Positions 12,493 through 26,100 of a DNA stretch of 64,000 bases are shown here, one piece after another. Location: assembly GCA_030267565.1 (NCBI GenBank), contig BRXU01000001.1, positions 6,200,001-6,264,000 of the forward strand, in the 5' to 3' direction. A model generated the notes under the pieces. That model searched no databases. It had not been told where the DNA came from and was given only the letters and a program-made list of their open reading frames with translations. This DNA is from Pleodorina starrii. Its lineage: Eukaryota; Chlorophyta; Chlorophyceae; Chlamydomonadales; Volvocaceae. Numbering within the stretch: position 1 is the stretch's first letter; every line of letters starts with the position of its first letter. Position numbers and translations under genes: made by a program.

Positions 12493-13631
12493 TCAGGCAT
12501 CCCCAAAGGCGCGCTTGACGACCGCCTCAAACACACGCTTCAGCTGCAACGCGATGCCCGCCTCCTCCCCATCCACTGCCTCCACGGCGGCGCCGCCGCC
12601 GGCAGTTGACACGGCGGCCGGCGCCGACGGCGGCTGCTGCTTGGACCACAGCCAGAGTTCGTTGTGGCGGTTGACCAGGCGCGCCGGTTGGTCGTACAGC
12701 GCCAGTCCGATGAACTCGGTGTGGATGTCCTTGCCGTCGCCCGTCAGGTTGTCGATGAACTGAAAGCCCTGCGGTGTACGACAGAGTGTCGTACATGTGT
12801 TGTACAGATGGCGTGCCGCCGCGCGGTCGTGGCGCCGGAGCGGGGGCGGGACGAGGCGAGGCAAGGCACATAAGAAAGGAGCGGGGAGAGCGTGCAGCAA
12901 AAAGGTTCCGAGAAATGGTACGGTAGGTGCAATGGGTGCGAGGATACGGTTGCTTCCCACATACTTACAAACCGCACCCGGCACCCGGCTGCGGCCGAAG
13001 TCGCCCAAGCCGCATGAGGTCGGTGGGGCCCCCACTCGACCCTGAACAGCTAAACCTTCACCCTACTTGTTGGCGCTCCTCCCTTCGCTGCCCCTGCCCC
13101 ACCCCTCCCCCTGCCCAGCCCCCACTCGCCTGCTGGATTACCACCTCCTCGGTCGCGAAGCCCCCGAAGGACAGCACCCACACCAACTGCTCCTCGACCG
13201 GAGTGACTGCCAGCTCGCTGGCGGTGGGCGCGGGCGGCTTCTCCTGCGAGAACACGACCCGCGGCGTGTGGGTCTCGATCGAGAGCAGTGCACGAACGGT
13301 GCAAGAAGGGTTCTGTCACCCTTCCACTTTACCATCGCAACGGCACCAGGCAACGCCTCGCATGGCTGTGACCGGCTCTGCGCTCGCTCTCCAAACCATC
13401 TCACCATGTCACCTTGTCGCCTTACAGCTTCAATCCAATCCGCATACCAACAGATCAAATGGCTGGCCAACAACCGCTGACGGGATGTGGCAGCGTGCTC
13501 TGGCAACAGGGCAGCCAACCCGCAGCGGATAAGCCCTCGTCGGCATTATCTTTGCCAAATGCTCCCCGTTCTCCCAAGCAAGGAACCTCCCCCGTGCACT
13601 TGCTCTGTGGACCCACGGGGACACATAACTC

Positions 13632-13672
<41 letters not shown>

Positions 13673-16600
13673 CAAACACCCAGGTACACCCACCCACCTG
13701 CAGCTCAAAGGGCACGAAGTACTCAATGGTGTATGTGGTCTGCAGCGTATGGGCCTTGCCGTCTGCCACGTAGAGCAGGGTGAAGGAGGGGTTGGTCTGA
13801 GGCAGCCGGGAGCCCTTCTCGTTGTCGCCAGACACGTACTTTTGGAGACGCTGGGGGGCGGCAGGCAGACGCGGGACAGGGTCGGGGGGAAAGGGTCGGG
13901 GGATTGGGGCGGGAGAGGGAAGGCGGGGTCAAGGGGCGGGGGATGCACGGGGGGCAGTGTACAGCGCTGCGGCGCCTTCCGCGCCCTGTTGCGCGGCAGG
14001 GACCCCGAGGACTGCAGACTCGACTTTTACTGTTTCATCAAGTACCCCACCCGCAGCAATAACCTTCAGGTACATCGACTTGCTTCCGTTTCACCCTTTC
14101 GGGATCGGCCGCTGTGTCCCCCCCAGCCAGACCAGAAACCCTGACGAGTGACTGCCCCGCTACCCCGCCCCTCGCCCCCGGCCCCTCGCGCCCCGACAGG
14201 CGCCGCGACGACAGCCCCGTCCCGCCCCGCCGCGCCCCACCGCGCACCCACATCGTATCCCTCCTTGTAGGCGTCGCTCCATTTGGTGTTGGACACATTG
14301 GTGGAGATCCAGTGGGCTGGGGGCGGTGAGGTGCGGTGCAGGGCCGCCGGGGAGCGGTCGGGAGGGCGAGAGGGCGTCGAGGAGGAGTTGGGTTGGGGAG
14401 GCCGCATGACGACTTTTCAATGGGGTGCAGGTGCCAGGCAAGGCAAGCCCCCGGAAGGAGGGCTGCTGCAGCGCGACCTTCTATCTTCAGGGAGGACCCG
14501 CCGTGTCGCGCCGCGTGCAAATGCGCAACAGAAAAAACTACCAGCTTCCAACCTTCGCACCGCCATCTGTAGTTTGTGCACCGACCCGCGCCCGCGTCCG
14601 TGCCCGCGCCCACACTCACCTCGCTTATAGCTGCGCAGCTCGACGTCCCCACGGGTCTCCTTCACTTGGAACTCGGGGCAGTCACGTCCCCGGCAGAAGC
14701 TGGGCGGAGACCATTCCAGGGCGCCCTGCAAGCAGCGTTGCCAGAGATTTGAAAAATGAAAATTGAGCTAGGTAGCGTAGATGTGTATAGGCAGGCAAAG
14801 GCGGCACCGCGGATGGGGCATCGCACAGGGCGTCTGGCGGACGGGAATAATGGCTGACGGATAGCGCCTCGTCTCGTCATGAAGGATATGGATGGTTCAT
14901 ACGGTGTGGATGTTTGGGTGGGTCCGTGGCCGGACAAATTTAAAAATCTGCGATCGATTTTTTGTTGTTCCCGGGGCGCGGGAATTGGCTGGGGCGGGCT
15001 GCCGCTCGCCTGTCCCATGCGAGCGACGTCATGGCCACAAGGGCCTCGGTACCCAAATTGGCTTTTGACTGAGTGGAAGTGTCGAAGGAGGAAAGCCACA
15101 GGAAGCAGTGAACACGACAGTCAGCACTGCGTGCTGCCAAAACGTGCTGCAAAAACGAGGTGCGCGATGCTCTCGAAGGTTTCTATTTGAAAACGACTCG
15201 AGGCTATTCATTTAAACAAACAAGGGGTTGGTATCGGCTTCCTTGAAGCCGGAAAAAGGGCGGGGCCCCGTTCAATCCGTACGGGTGGAGTTGAAGGGCT
15301 AGGGCGGCGGGGTGCCCCTGGGGTAGGATGAGCAGTCTGTCTAGCCTGTACGGCTAGCGACCGGTGTGACAACCGGTCCCCCTTGTATTCACCGAATCCT
15401 AGGGCGGCGAGGGCGTGAAGTGTGAGAGTATCAACATTCCTGCTGATAGACAGCCAGAGCTTTCAGCAATCCGCCCCATGTTTAGCATCGCGCGCCGTCT
15501 CGGCACTGTGCAACTCTTCCGGCCAGCGCATTGGCTGAAGTTACTTGACAGTAGACATGCAGTGTATCATTTACACATCACGCAGGCTGACTTGCCAATA
15601 GAAGGACAGCGGAACTGTTTGAGAGGGTCGCGATGATGACGTGCAGTTGCCGACGAGAGTGCACAGGCTTCGCTACCGAGGTATTCGTCGTAGAGGAGGC
15701 TTGACAACTTTAACATTAGGACAGGGAATGTAGAAGTCCCCTAGGTTGCCGACTGGACTTGTTGGGCGGCCCGCAGATGAATCGTGCGTGCATTGGCGGC
15801 TTGGCGTCCAACAACCAGCAGTTTGCCCATCATGGTTTGCTCCTTGCAACCTTTGTAATAGCAATATGCGTCAAGACGATCGGACCGGCTAGCAGAGCTG
15901 CTGTGGTGTGGTCGCGGGAAGAATGTTCGCACGCAATGCTAACATAGTTGGTTGCTTGCCGAAACGAAGATTCATTTCACGCCGTCATGTCAGAATTCTA
16001 CCTTAAGGAACGATGACTCTTCTGGAATTAATTATAGGCCGAGAGGTGATGGTTTGACCTCGGCCTCGGTCCATGGAGACTGCCAAACTGGTTTGTACTC
16101 ATGCGATGTTGGGTTCCAATAATAAATTTACCGTGCAATAAAGAATGTAATCTTTTACTTATGCAGACTTTCCGTTGACCGAAAGTCTACACTTGTCCAA
16201 TTACTTCCCAGAACCCAGAACCCAGATCCCACACACGCACGGACATGGGCAATCCTACAGGGCGGGGCCCCCCTGGGCGCTTCGCGCTGGGGCCCCGCCC
16301 AAAAATACAAACACACGACTGGAGGGCAATCGTTTGGGATCGGAACCTGCGGCCGGCTGGAAGTCGCGCCGGCGCAGGGCCTTAACCCTTGCGGGAGCGT
16401 GCCTTCGCAGACATCAACGCGCTGTGCTTCGGCTAATGCTTTGTCAAGGGACACGCGGCGCGCGGGCAGGACGTGGGAATGACCCGTGGGTCGTCAACAC
16501 GACCTGGGGCCCGTGACACGTGGGCCGGCGACCCAGCACGGGGCGAGGCGCCGCTGGCAACGCTTGATACTCCAATTTTCCATTCCTCTTTCGCGCTCAC

Positions 16601-16702
16601 CTCCTGGCCGTCGCTCTCGATGCGGCCCGCTCGGACGGAGAGGCAACCGGCAAGCGCCAGCAGCAAGGCCGCAAGCGCGGCGACCCGGGCGGTGCGCGCC
16701 AT
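12493..16702 (-). CDS. Secreted SOUL-family heme-binding protein
   Basis: Six exons: 16702-16601, 14725-14620, 14316-14252, 13850-13698, 13243-13130 and 12768-12493. They give 271 residues with all phases consistent. Exon 1 encodes a classic signal peptide (MARTARVAALAALLLALAG). The SOUL fold follows: CPEFQVKETRGDVELRSYKR, then HWISTNVSNTKWSDAYKEGY, RLQKYVSGDNEKG, TYTIEYFVPFELQ, WVLSFGGFATEEVVIQQ and LALYDQPARLVNRHNELWLW. These match the SOUL/HBP family along its length. SOUL proteins bind heme or related tetrapyrroles; algal members include secreted, chloroplast and eyespot forms. The signal peptide here points to the secretory pathway. The intron after IQQ appears to use a GC donor (CAG/GCGAGT). 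The first intron is long (1875 bases), so linking exon 1 to the rest is inference from phase and fit. A short Ala/Gly-rich C-terminus is extra. Confidence 0.8.
13636..13669. repeat. (CA)n microsatellite
   Basis: About 17 CA dinucleotides in the fourth intron of the SOUL gene (13244-13697). Confidence 0.95.
16260..16300. other. Perfect 12-bp inverted repeat (hairpin)
   Basis: GGGCGGGGCCCC at 16260-16271 and GGGGCCCCGCCC at 16289-16300 are perfect inverted arms around a 17-base loop that can itself pair (GCGCTTCGCGC). It lies in the long first intron of the SOUL gene, 300 bases before exon 1 in plus-strand order. Origin and role are unknown. Confidence 0.7.
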
Positions 16703-19700
16703 GGCCAAGTCTCTGCGCTGCGCTCTCTCAAAGACACAACCACGTGCAGAAGCCCTGAAAAAATAAACAGCAGTGCGGAAAATGCTGTTTAGGAAGCACT
16801 GAGGCTGCGTAAAGGCTGTTGTTAGCCGAGTCGTGCGCTTTTCGGATGGAGGCGTTGTGAAGAAGCCAACGGGATTTATGTGCTGTGGCTATTGATGACT
16901 GTTTTGTAAACATCGTTTTAAGGCGCTCGGCTGCGCCCGTGTCGTGTCGTGTCGTGTCGTGTCGTGTCGCGCCGCGAACGAACAAACGAGCGAACGTCAT
17001 TCCGAGGTGGTTCGTTGCCGTTGGTGACCCGCGCCCCTCCTTTGCGCTTTCCTGCTTCACGACACGCCGCTCCAGACAGCCAGCAGCTTGTAAAAAACGT
17101 GCGTGCTGAGCCGCGATGTCACGCAAGGAAAGGCCGACAGTTGACTCTGGACAGCAGGACCGTGTGTGGACGGCCTTCGTGTGTGGACGGCCTGGTAGGG
17201 TGTGGCAACTCAACTTAGTGGCGCGTGGGGTTACTGGTACCTAGGCCCGCCCCCATATGCCTTCATAGTTCATACGGTGCTGTTCATCCGGATACAGCTA
17301 TTTGGCAGCAGGCGGCCCGTTGCGATCCATAACACCCAACAACTTGCGCTCACTTGCGGGTCGAAGAAACGTTGGGCGATGAACGGGCTTGGCTGTACTG
17401 CAGCCGCCTGAAGGCATGTAGCACGTACGGCACTGAGGGTCCCCAGCATCACGTTCGGCCCCCCCTGGCGAGCTGGCGTCCCCGGCTCGCAGCGCTGCCC
17501 ATGCCGTACATCGATGCCGTACATCGATGTGCGCGGGATGGAACTGTTCGAGATCGGGGCATTGAACTTAGGGTTTATGCAGCGTCCCTCTCCGCTCAGC
17601 TTTGTGGAGGGAAAGGTCTGAGGGGAAATGGAGGGGTGGAAGGCCTGCGGCCCTGGTTATGGCCTACAGCCAACATGCTCCCGCCGTTGGGCCGTGGTGC
17701 CATTCGCGCTCGACGCAACAGCCCATCGCAACGCACAGGTGCCGGGGGCTTTGCCCCGGCCGGCTGCACGCACATCCGCTGAAGTGCGCGGCCAGCTGGG
17801 CTGCGGGGCTGCTGGGCTGCTGGCTCCAACCCCCGAACGACCCACCATCGCCGCAGCAATGGCAACCGCCCACGGCTTGGCGGGGTGGAGTCCGCTAGGT
17901 GTGCCGGGGACCTACATCTTTGCGCTTGGGGCAATGTCGCAGACTATGAGGTCTTACCGAATCGCGACTATTGCTGGTTGAAAACTAAATTCCGATCCCG
18001 TCAAAATTGTCCTTAGGGGCGTTTGACAAATTCTGGCGGTCCTTTTGGACCCACCCAATTAATCTGATACACTTGACATATGATCCATTGCACCAAAGTA
18101 ATGCTTCGGCCCGTTGGGTCACCGGTGTCCAGATCCGCGGGCAACAGGCACCGAAAGCTCCCTCCCTCCCCGCCTCCCTCCCTGCCTCCCTGCCTTCCTC
18201 GGTGCGTTCCTAAGTTGGCCGGGCCAGTTGGAGCCTACCGCGCGCTTAATATGGGGGTGCACCGATGCGTGTTGTTGTTTCCGCGAGGCTTAGGTTACAT
18301 GGAGGGAACCAGAGCGTCGTGCGGATTGCGGCACCGAGCGATGGACCACGTACGCACGCACGCACGCCCCGACCCGGGCTTCTGCTGCGCAAGTCGACGA
18401 TACCCTGATTCAGGTACCCACTGCTGGCAATCCTCGCCGGTCCCCTCCAACCCTGTATCCCGGAAAGAGGTGGTACGTTTCGCGGCTTGGGGCTCAGATT
18501 GCGACAGACGGTCGTAAAGTGCCGTACGGATTACGTAGCTGGTTGGCACCTGGACCGGCAAGCGGCAACGCAGCTTCTCAGTCACGCGTCCTCTCACGTA
18601 TGTTTGGAGGTCTGTGGAAATTGCATCATATATTTCTCGGGGGCGGAGCCGCATCTCTCAGAGGGTTCGCAGCGAGCCAGCGCTGCGTACGATTACAGGG
18701 ACCTTAGGACAAACGACCTTCGATAGACCGCGACACACCGAATCGTCCGAAGGCAACATGCACTCAATTTATGTTGAGTGCAAGCTTTTTGCCGTTCAGC
18801 AACGAAAGACTGCGCCTGACTGCCTCGTCAAGCCGATGTGTCCGTCGCCGTGAACCCCCGTGACTTACGGGGTGTGCAACAGACAACCGCAAGGCAGCCA
18901 TCCAAAGGCAGAAAGGCTTCAGACGTGGAGCGTCCTTTTGTGATGACATGTGCTCCTCGTGCCATGTCAAATTGCACTGTTCCCTTCCCAAAATAAAAAT
19001 CGGCAAACCACGGAGTACCAGCCGGCAACAGACGTGAAAGGGAGTTGGAGAGCCCTTAGCACTCATCCTGCGTGACACGCTTAAATTTTACTAAACCTTG
19101 ACGCGGGTACAGAAATTGAACATCAGTACGCATGGCAAAGCCGAGTTTGTGTACTGTAGTGTTTGGCGGCTGTCGGAAAATGCGTTGTACGGTACACAAT
19201 CAGTTGCACTCGAACACTTCCTGCACTATCAGAATGCAGAGTAGCAATGATGTCCTGGTGCATGCGGTATGAAGCATTTACAGCTGCGCACATGGCAGTT
19301 ATACGCCTACCTAGTGCGCTATAGAAGGTGCTCCGAAGCGATGCCGAGACTCCATGCGTTTCTGTCAAAATAAAGAACAGAAAATAAATTTAAAGTTCAT
19401 TCAGGCTTAGAGCCGGAGGGCCTGTTGATCGGAGAATGTTGCACTTGCTCGTTTGCAAGCGCGAACAGTACGGAGACGCCCGCCACCCCGCATTTTCCTA
19501 CCCCGGTACTGTAGTACCTCTCAAGCTTTACGACTGCAACTGAATCCATATCTGTAAATAAATTAAGCTCTGTATGCGACGCCCTTGCCCAACAGGCACA
19601 AACAACAAGCCTTCTAGCACCAAACAAATTGAACTCTGCGAGAGATAGAAGTAGCAATCTCGTAATTCATTTAAACGTGTCATTTATATCTACCTTCAAG

Positions 19701-20118
19701 TAGCTTACTGTATTTGCTTCGAGCCACAGGGCCACGCTGTTCGACAATACATACACCGAAGGATCTATAAGCAATCCTGTAATATGATTCATGATTTCTC
19801 AGTTTAGCTGTGGAGTATCATCCCCAAGCTGGGTGATTCAAGTCGTCAGCAAAACGACCATCAGCGTTGTGGCGCTCTTGGTTGCCGCAAACCAAGCTTA
19901 GCAATTCCTTTCAATACTCGACGTATACGAAGGTTACCAAGCATCACTGTCGGCTCACTGACTGCTATACCGCGGCTACCGGCTACAGGATGGGCGGTTG
20001 CCCTGGCGCCATCGGCCTGTCGGACTGCCGGCAAAGCCAAAAAGCCAGTACGAGCGTCAATACAGCAACCAGCGGTGTATTGAATTATCAACAAAATAAC
20101 AGCGGCTGCAGGATCGCC
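16703..20118. other. Divergent intergenic region between SOUL and the glyoxal-oxidase gene
   Basis: About 3.4 kb with no supported gene. It holds a GTGTC pentanucleotide run, a small near-perfect hairpin around 17742-17760 (ccgggggctttgccccgg), a doubled atgccgtacatcg near 17501-17529 and cctccctcc-type simple sequence near 18160-18200. The 18.9-20 kb part is less GC-rich than its surroundings. Promoters of both flanking genes must lie here, but I see no convincing TATA element at the expected distance. Confidence 0.5.
16939..16969. repeat. (GTGTC)n microsatellite
   Basis: Six tandem copies of the pentanucleotide gtgtc in the SOUL upstream region. Confidence 0.9.
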
Positions 20119-23100
20119 ATGCGCGGATGTGGCCTGGGCCATCGCCGTCGCCAGAGGCTGAGTTCGTGGCTCGCTGTTCTGCTCACCGCGGTCGTTCTAT
20201 CGGTGACTGCACTCCCCGTTGTGGTCAAGGCTGTCAAGCCAGGGAGCCTGGCGCGTCGAACGCTGACATCCTTTGATTCGTATGGCGACTCGTACGGCGA
20301 TTCAACGTTCATCGAGACCGGCTCAAACCTGTCAGGAGACGTTCAGATCGGCCTGACAGACGACGGCACCTCTGCGAATTTTGGCGGCGACGGAGCTGGG
20401 GTAGCTCCCAGCGTATTCAATTCGTTCGAAACTCCGGCCGCACCACCCGCCGACTACAGTGACTACGGACTGGGCACGTTCGGGGAGAGGCGCAAAAGGC
20501 CGCCGCCGTCGCCGCCAGACTACACGCCGTCGCCGCCGCCCCAGCGCCGCCTCCGTCAGTCGCCGCCACCGTCGCCCCCGCTCGATGCGCGGAGGAATCG
20601 GCCCCCGCCCAGCCCGGCCAAGTCGCCGCCGCCACCGCTGGCGCCATCGCCACCGCCGCCGGTGCCGTCACCGCCGTCACCTGTGCCGTCACCGCCGTCG
20701 CCGGCGCCGTCACCACCGTCGCCGGCGCCGTCGCCTCGGCCTCCAGCCCCGTCACCGCCGCCTAGGCCGCCTCGACCGCCGCCCGTACCCCGACCACCTC
20801 CGAAACCACCCGCACCGCCTCCACGGCCGCCTTCCCCTCCACTGCCCCCACCGACGCCGCCCCCTCCGTCGCCCTCACTGCCCCCGTCTATTCCACCATC
20901 ACCGCCGCCGTCGCTGCCACCGTCGCCACCACCGCCGTCGCCGCCGCCGCCACCACCACCGTCGCCGCCGCCGTCGCCACCACCGCCGCCCCCTCCGCCT
21001 CCCCCACCACCGTCGCCGCCGCCGTCGCCACCACCGCCGCCCCCTCCGTCGCCACCACCACCGTCGCCGCCGCCGTCGCCACCGCCCCCGCCCCCTCCGC
21101 CGCCCTCGCCCCCGCCCTCCCCGCCGCCCTCACCCCCGCCCTCCCCACCACCCTCTCCACCACCTTCTCCCCCTCCTTCACCACGCCCCCCTCCATCGCC
21201 CTCCCCGCTGCCCTCGCCCCCCCCCTCCCCACCACCCTCTCCACCACCCTCTCCCCCTCCTTCACCACGGCCCCCTCCACCGCCCTCCCCGCCGCCCTCG
21301 CCCCCGCCCTCCCCACCACCCTCTCCACCGCCCTCTCCCCCTCCTTCACCACGCCCCCCTCCATCGCCATCCCCGCCGCCCTCACCCCCGCCCTCCCCAC
21401 CACCCTCTCCCCCACCCTCTCCCCCTCCTTCACCACGGCCCCCTCCACCGCCCTCCCCGCCGCCCTCGCCCCCGCCCTCCCCACCACCCTCTCCACCGCC
21501 CTCTCCCCCTCCTTCACCACGCCCCCCTCCATCGCCCTCCCCGCCGCCCTCGCCCCCGCCCTCCCCACCACCCTCTTCACCGCCCTCTCCCCCTCCTTCA
21601 CCACGGCCCCCTCCACCGCCCTCACCCCCGCCTTCACCACCGCCCCCGCCCCCGCCCTCCCCACCACCCTCGCCCCCGCCCTCTCCCCCTCCTTCACCAC
21701 CGCCCTCGCCCCCACCCTCCCCACGTCCCCCGCCCCCGCCCCCGCCCTCCCCACCGCCCTCACCCCCGCCCCCTCCACCGCCCTCCCCGCCGCCCCCTCC
21801 ACCGCCCTCACCGCCGCCCTGGCCCCCGCCCTCACCACCACCCTCTCCACCGCCCTCTCCACCTCCTTCACCATCGCCCCCTCCTACGCCCTCCCCGCCG
21901 CCCTCGCCCCCGCCCTCCCCACCACCCTCTCCACCACCCTCTCCCCCTCCTTTACCACGGCCCCCTCCACCGCCCTCCCCGCTGCCCTCACCCCCGCCCT
22001 CCCCACCACCCTCTCCACCACCCTCTCCCACTCCTTCACCACGGCCCCCTCCACCGCCCTCCCCGCCGCCCTCGCCCCCGCCCTCCCCACCACCCTCTCC
22101 ACCGCCCTCTCCCCCTCCTTCACCACCACCCTCTCCACCACCCTCTCCCCCTCCTTCACCATCGCCCCCTCCACCGCCCTCCCCGCCGCCCTCGCCCCCG
22201 CCCTCCCCACCACCCTCTCCACCACCCTCTCCCCCTCCTTCACCACCGCCCCCGCCGCCGCCCTCCCCGCCGCCCTCACCCCCGCCCTCCCCACCACCCT
22301 CTCCACCGCCCTCTCCACCGCCTTCACCACCGCCCTCGCCCCCGCCCTCTCCACCGCCCTCTCCACCGCCCTCTCCCCCTCCTTCACCATCGCCCCCTCC
22401 ACCGCCCTCCCCACCGCCCTCGCCCCCGCCCTCCCCACCACCTTCTCCACCGCCCTCTCCCCCTCCCTCACCACGGCCCCCGCCCCCGCCCTCCCCACGC
22501 CCGCCCCTGCCCTCCCCACCACCCTCTCCACCGCCCTCTCCCCCTCCTTCACCACCACCCTCTCCACCGCCCTCTCCCCCTCCTTCACCACCGCCCCCGC
22601 CGCCGCCCTCCCCGCCGCCCTCACCCCCGCCCTCCCCACCACCCTCTCCACCGCCCTCTCCACCGCCTTCACCACCGCCCTCGCCCCCGCCCTCTCCACC
22701 GCCCTCTCCACCGCCCTCTCCCCCTCCTTCACCACCGCCCCCTCCACCGCCCTCCCCACCGCCCTCGCCCCCGCCCACACCACCCCCTACTCCTCCGGCC
22801 CCTCCCCCTGCCTCACCTCGGCCGCCGCCGCCGCCCTCCCCCCGCGCGCCCCTGCCCTCCCCACCACCCTCTCCACCGCCCTCTCCCCCTCCTTCACCAC
22901 CACCCTCTCCATCACCCTCTCCCCCTCCTTCACCATCGCCCCCTCCACCGCCCTCCCCGCCGCCCTCGCCCCCGCCCTCCCCACCGCCCTCTCCACCGCC
23001 CTCTCCCCCTCCTTCACCACCGCCCCCTCCACCGCCCTCCCCACCGCCCTCGCCCCCGCCCTCCCCACCACCTTCTCCACCGCCCTCCCCCCCTACCTCA

Positions 23101-26100
23101 CCTCCGCCCCCTCCCCCGCCCTCCCCTCGCCCGCCCCTGCCCTCCCCACCCCCCTCTCCACCGCCCTCTCCCCCTCCTTCACCACCACCCTCTCCATCAC
23201 CCTCTCCCCCTCCTTCACCATCGCCCCCTCCACCGCCCTCCCCACCACCCTCACCCCCGCCCTCCCCACCACCCTCTCCACCGCCCTCTCCACCGCCTTC
23301 ACCACCGCCCTCGCCCCCGCCCTCCCCACCACCCTCTCCACCGCCCTCTCCCCCTCCTTCACCACCGCCCCCGCCACCGCCCTCACCACCGCCCTCTCCC
23401 CCGCCCTCCCCACCACCTTCTCCACCGCCCTCTCCCCCTCCTTCACCATCGCCCCCTCCACCGCCCTCCCCGCCGCCCTCACCCCCGCCCTCCCCACCAC
23501 CCTCTCCACCGCCCTCTCCACCGCCTTCACCACCGCCCTCGCCCCCCCCCCCCCCACCGCCCTCTCCACCGCCCTCTCCCCCTCCTTCACCATCGCCCCC
23601 TCCACCGCCCTCCCCGCCGCCCTCACCCCCGCCCTCCCCACCACCCTCTCCACCGCCCTCTCCACCGCCTTCACCACCGCCCTCGCCCCCGCCCTCCCCA
23701 CCGCCCTCTCCACCGCCCTCTCCCCCTCCTTCACCACCGCCCCCTCCACCGCCTTCCCCACCGCCCTCGCCCCCGCCCTCCCCACCCCCCTCTCCACCGC
23801 CCTCTCCCCCTCCCTCACCACGGCCCCCGCCCCCGCCCTCCCCACCGCCCTCCCCACGCCCTCCCCTGCCCTCCCCACCACCCTCTCCACCGCCCTCTCC
23901 CCCTCCTTCACCACCACCCTCTCCACCACCCTCTCCCCCTCCTTCACCATCGCCCCCTCCACCGCAACCCGCCCCTCTCGCTCCCTCATCAAATGCCAGT
24001 ACGGTCCCTATTGTCTTTTCAACCTTTGCCTCTCCATCGCCCCCACCGCCGCGCCGAACGCCCATTCCGCTCTCCCCTCCTCCCAAACCACCAACCCCAC
24101 GGCCACCGCCGCCGCCGCCCTCCCCTCGCCGGCCGCCCAACCCGCCCCTGCCCCGTTCTCCACCCCCGTCGCCACCCCAGCTCCCATCCCCTCCTCCCCC
24201 CAACCCGCCACCGTCTCCCTCCGAGCCCCCCGGCACGCCCTCCGCTCCCGCGCCGCCCGAAAGCCCCATGTTCCCCCCACTCGCGCCCTCGCCGCCGCCC
24301 ACTCCCCCCGGTGCCGACGACGAGCCGCCCGTCACATCCACAGAGCTCCTCACGTACGGCAAGTTCGACATAATCGGCATCGGCATGATCGTTGCCGTAC
24401 ACATGGTCCATCTGCCGGGGTCCGACCGCTATCTTTTTATGGAGCGCCCGTCGGGCTACCACCCTGATCGAAGCAACACAATCGCCGGGATGTTCGACGT
24501 CGTGGCTCGCAACTTCACGCACGTCTACTCCCCTGACGGTTTGTTCTGTTGTGGACACACGCTGACAGACAGCGGCAACGTTTTGGTGGTGGGCGGCCAC
24601 CAGGCCAATGCTGGCTATCCCGATGGCATGCGTTCAATTCGCACATTTGACCGCAGCGGCACCGATCTGCGGTTGCGCAAGGTTCGGGAGCTCAACTGGC
24701 GCCGATGGTGGGTCCAAGCTCTCTAGTGCGGTCTCTAGTGACGTGTCGCTGGACGCAGAACGAAAAGGCTGCGGGCTTTTGCGGCTGCGGGCTGTGGCTG
24801 TTTCGAGGTTGCGGGCAGGCGCGCGAGTGTCTTTTTCGTTTGTTGTTGGCTTCCTGTTTTTGCCTTCGCATCGCTTGCGCGTTGCGCCTGCGCCGCGCTC
24901 TTGATGACTACGAAATGTGGGTTGTGTGTGGGGCGGGAATGAGGTTAGGCGAGCCGGCGGCTTTGCGTGGCCTGCGTCATCGTGCGTGCAGTCGTACAAA
25001 CTAACCAACTCCTGAAACATGTCTCTGTCCCCTTCTTTCCATTTGTGCCGTACCGTACGGCAGGTACCCGTCAGCCACGCTGCTGCCCGACGGCAAGGTG
25101 CTCATTATGGGCGGCACGCAGGGAGTGGGCGCCGGTACTGCAAACAACCCCTTTTGGGAGCTGTACAATCCACGAGACAACAGCCTAGAGCAGTACGCAA
25201 TGCGTACGGCGTATCTGCAGAGTGCCGCACAGGTGCGGTGATCATGCGTAGGCATCGGCACTGCACCAGCTGCCGCCTTTTCCACACACACGCACACGGG
25301 GGCGTGCACGTGCGGGCGCGAATGCATTCGGGGCACTGAAAAGTCGAGCGCTCACTGAAAGCATGGATTGGTGTGTTGCAATCGAGCCGCGACTTGCTTT
25401 GCCCCTTTGTTCCTACGTTCCTTTGAACGCCAGGAAGGCACACCTTGCGAACTTTGTTTTATTTTGCGTGATCCATCTGACCCAGCATCTAACATCTAAT
25501 AAAAAAACATGTACTGTTTCGATACGGCACGAATGCAGGTGTACTACCCCTTCAATTATTTGCTGCCCTCGGGGCTGCTCTTTACCTTCGCTGGCCGTAC
25601 GGGTTGGATCCTCAATTACACATCCAACACGTGGACGCAGGCCGTACCGCGGCTCCGCGGGTACGGCAGCACGCAGTACCCGTACACCGGGACGAGCGTG
25701 ATGCTGGGGCTGTACCCGGAGAGGAACTATCAGGTGGGTGAGGCAGTTGAGTGGGTTGTTGGCAGGCAGTTAGTTAGTTGGATCAACTGGGGCGTCACGG
25801 TTGAAAAGTGAGTTGGTTTATTTTGGGCCTGGGCTCGTAATGTCGTGAGCCCAGCGGGGATGGAGCTGATGACTGGATGTACGGCGTCATGAAGAGTCGT
25901 ACACATCCTGATGCGTACTTGCTCATTGTTACGATGATTCCCTTGCATTACCGTATATACTGTATTGGGATTGGCGACCCTGACACGTCTCGTTTGTGCC
26001 CTGCTGTTGGCTGTTTGTACGACAGGTTGAGGTCGTACTGTTTGGCGGCGCGAAGGAGGCGGCCGCCCGGAACCTCACAATACCCGCCAATCGGGGCATC

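Noticed and set aside
12960..13050. Extra SOUL exon ending at the GTAAGT at 12968-12963
   Set aside because: No phase fits the flanking exons, and a direct join of IQQ to GFQFIDN gives the normal family spacing.
20459..24404. Long open frames of more than 1200 codons in another forward frame and on the minus strand
   Set aside because: They are by-products of the stop-poor SPPP coding repeat. The chosen frame alone has a signal peptide and continues into the oxidase domain.
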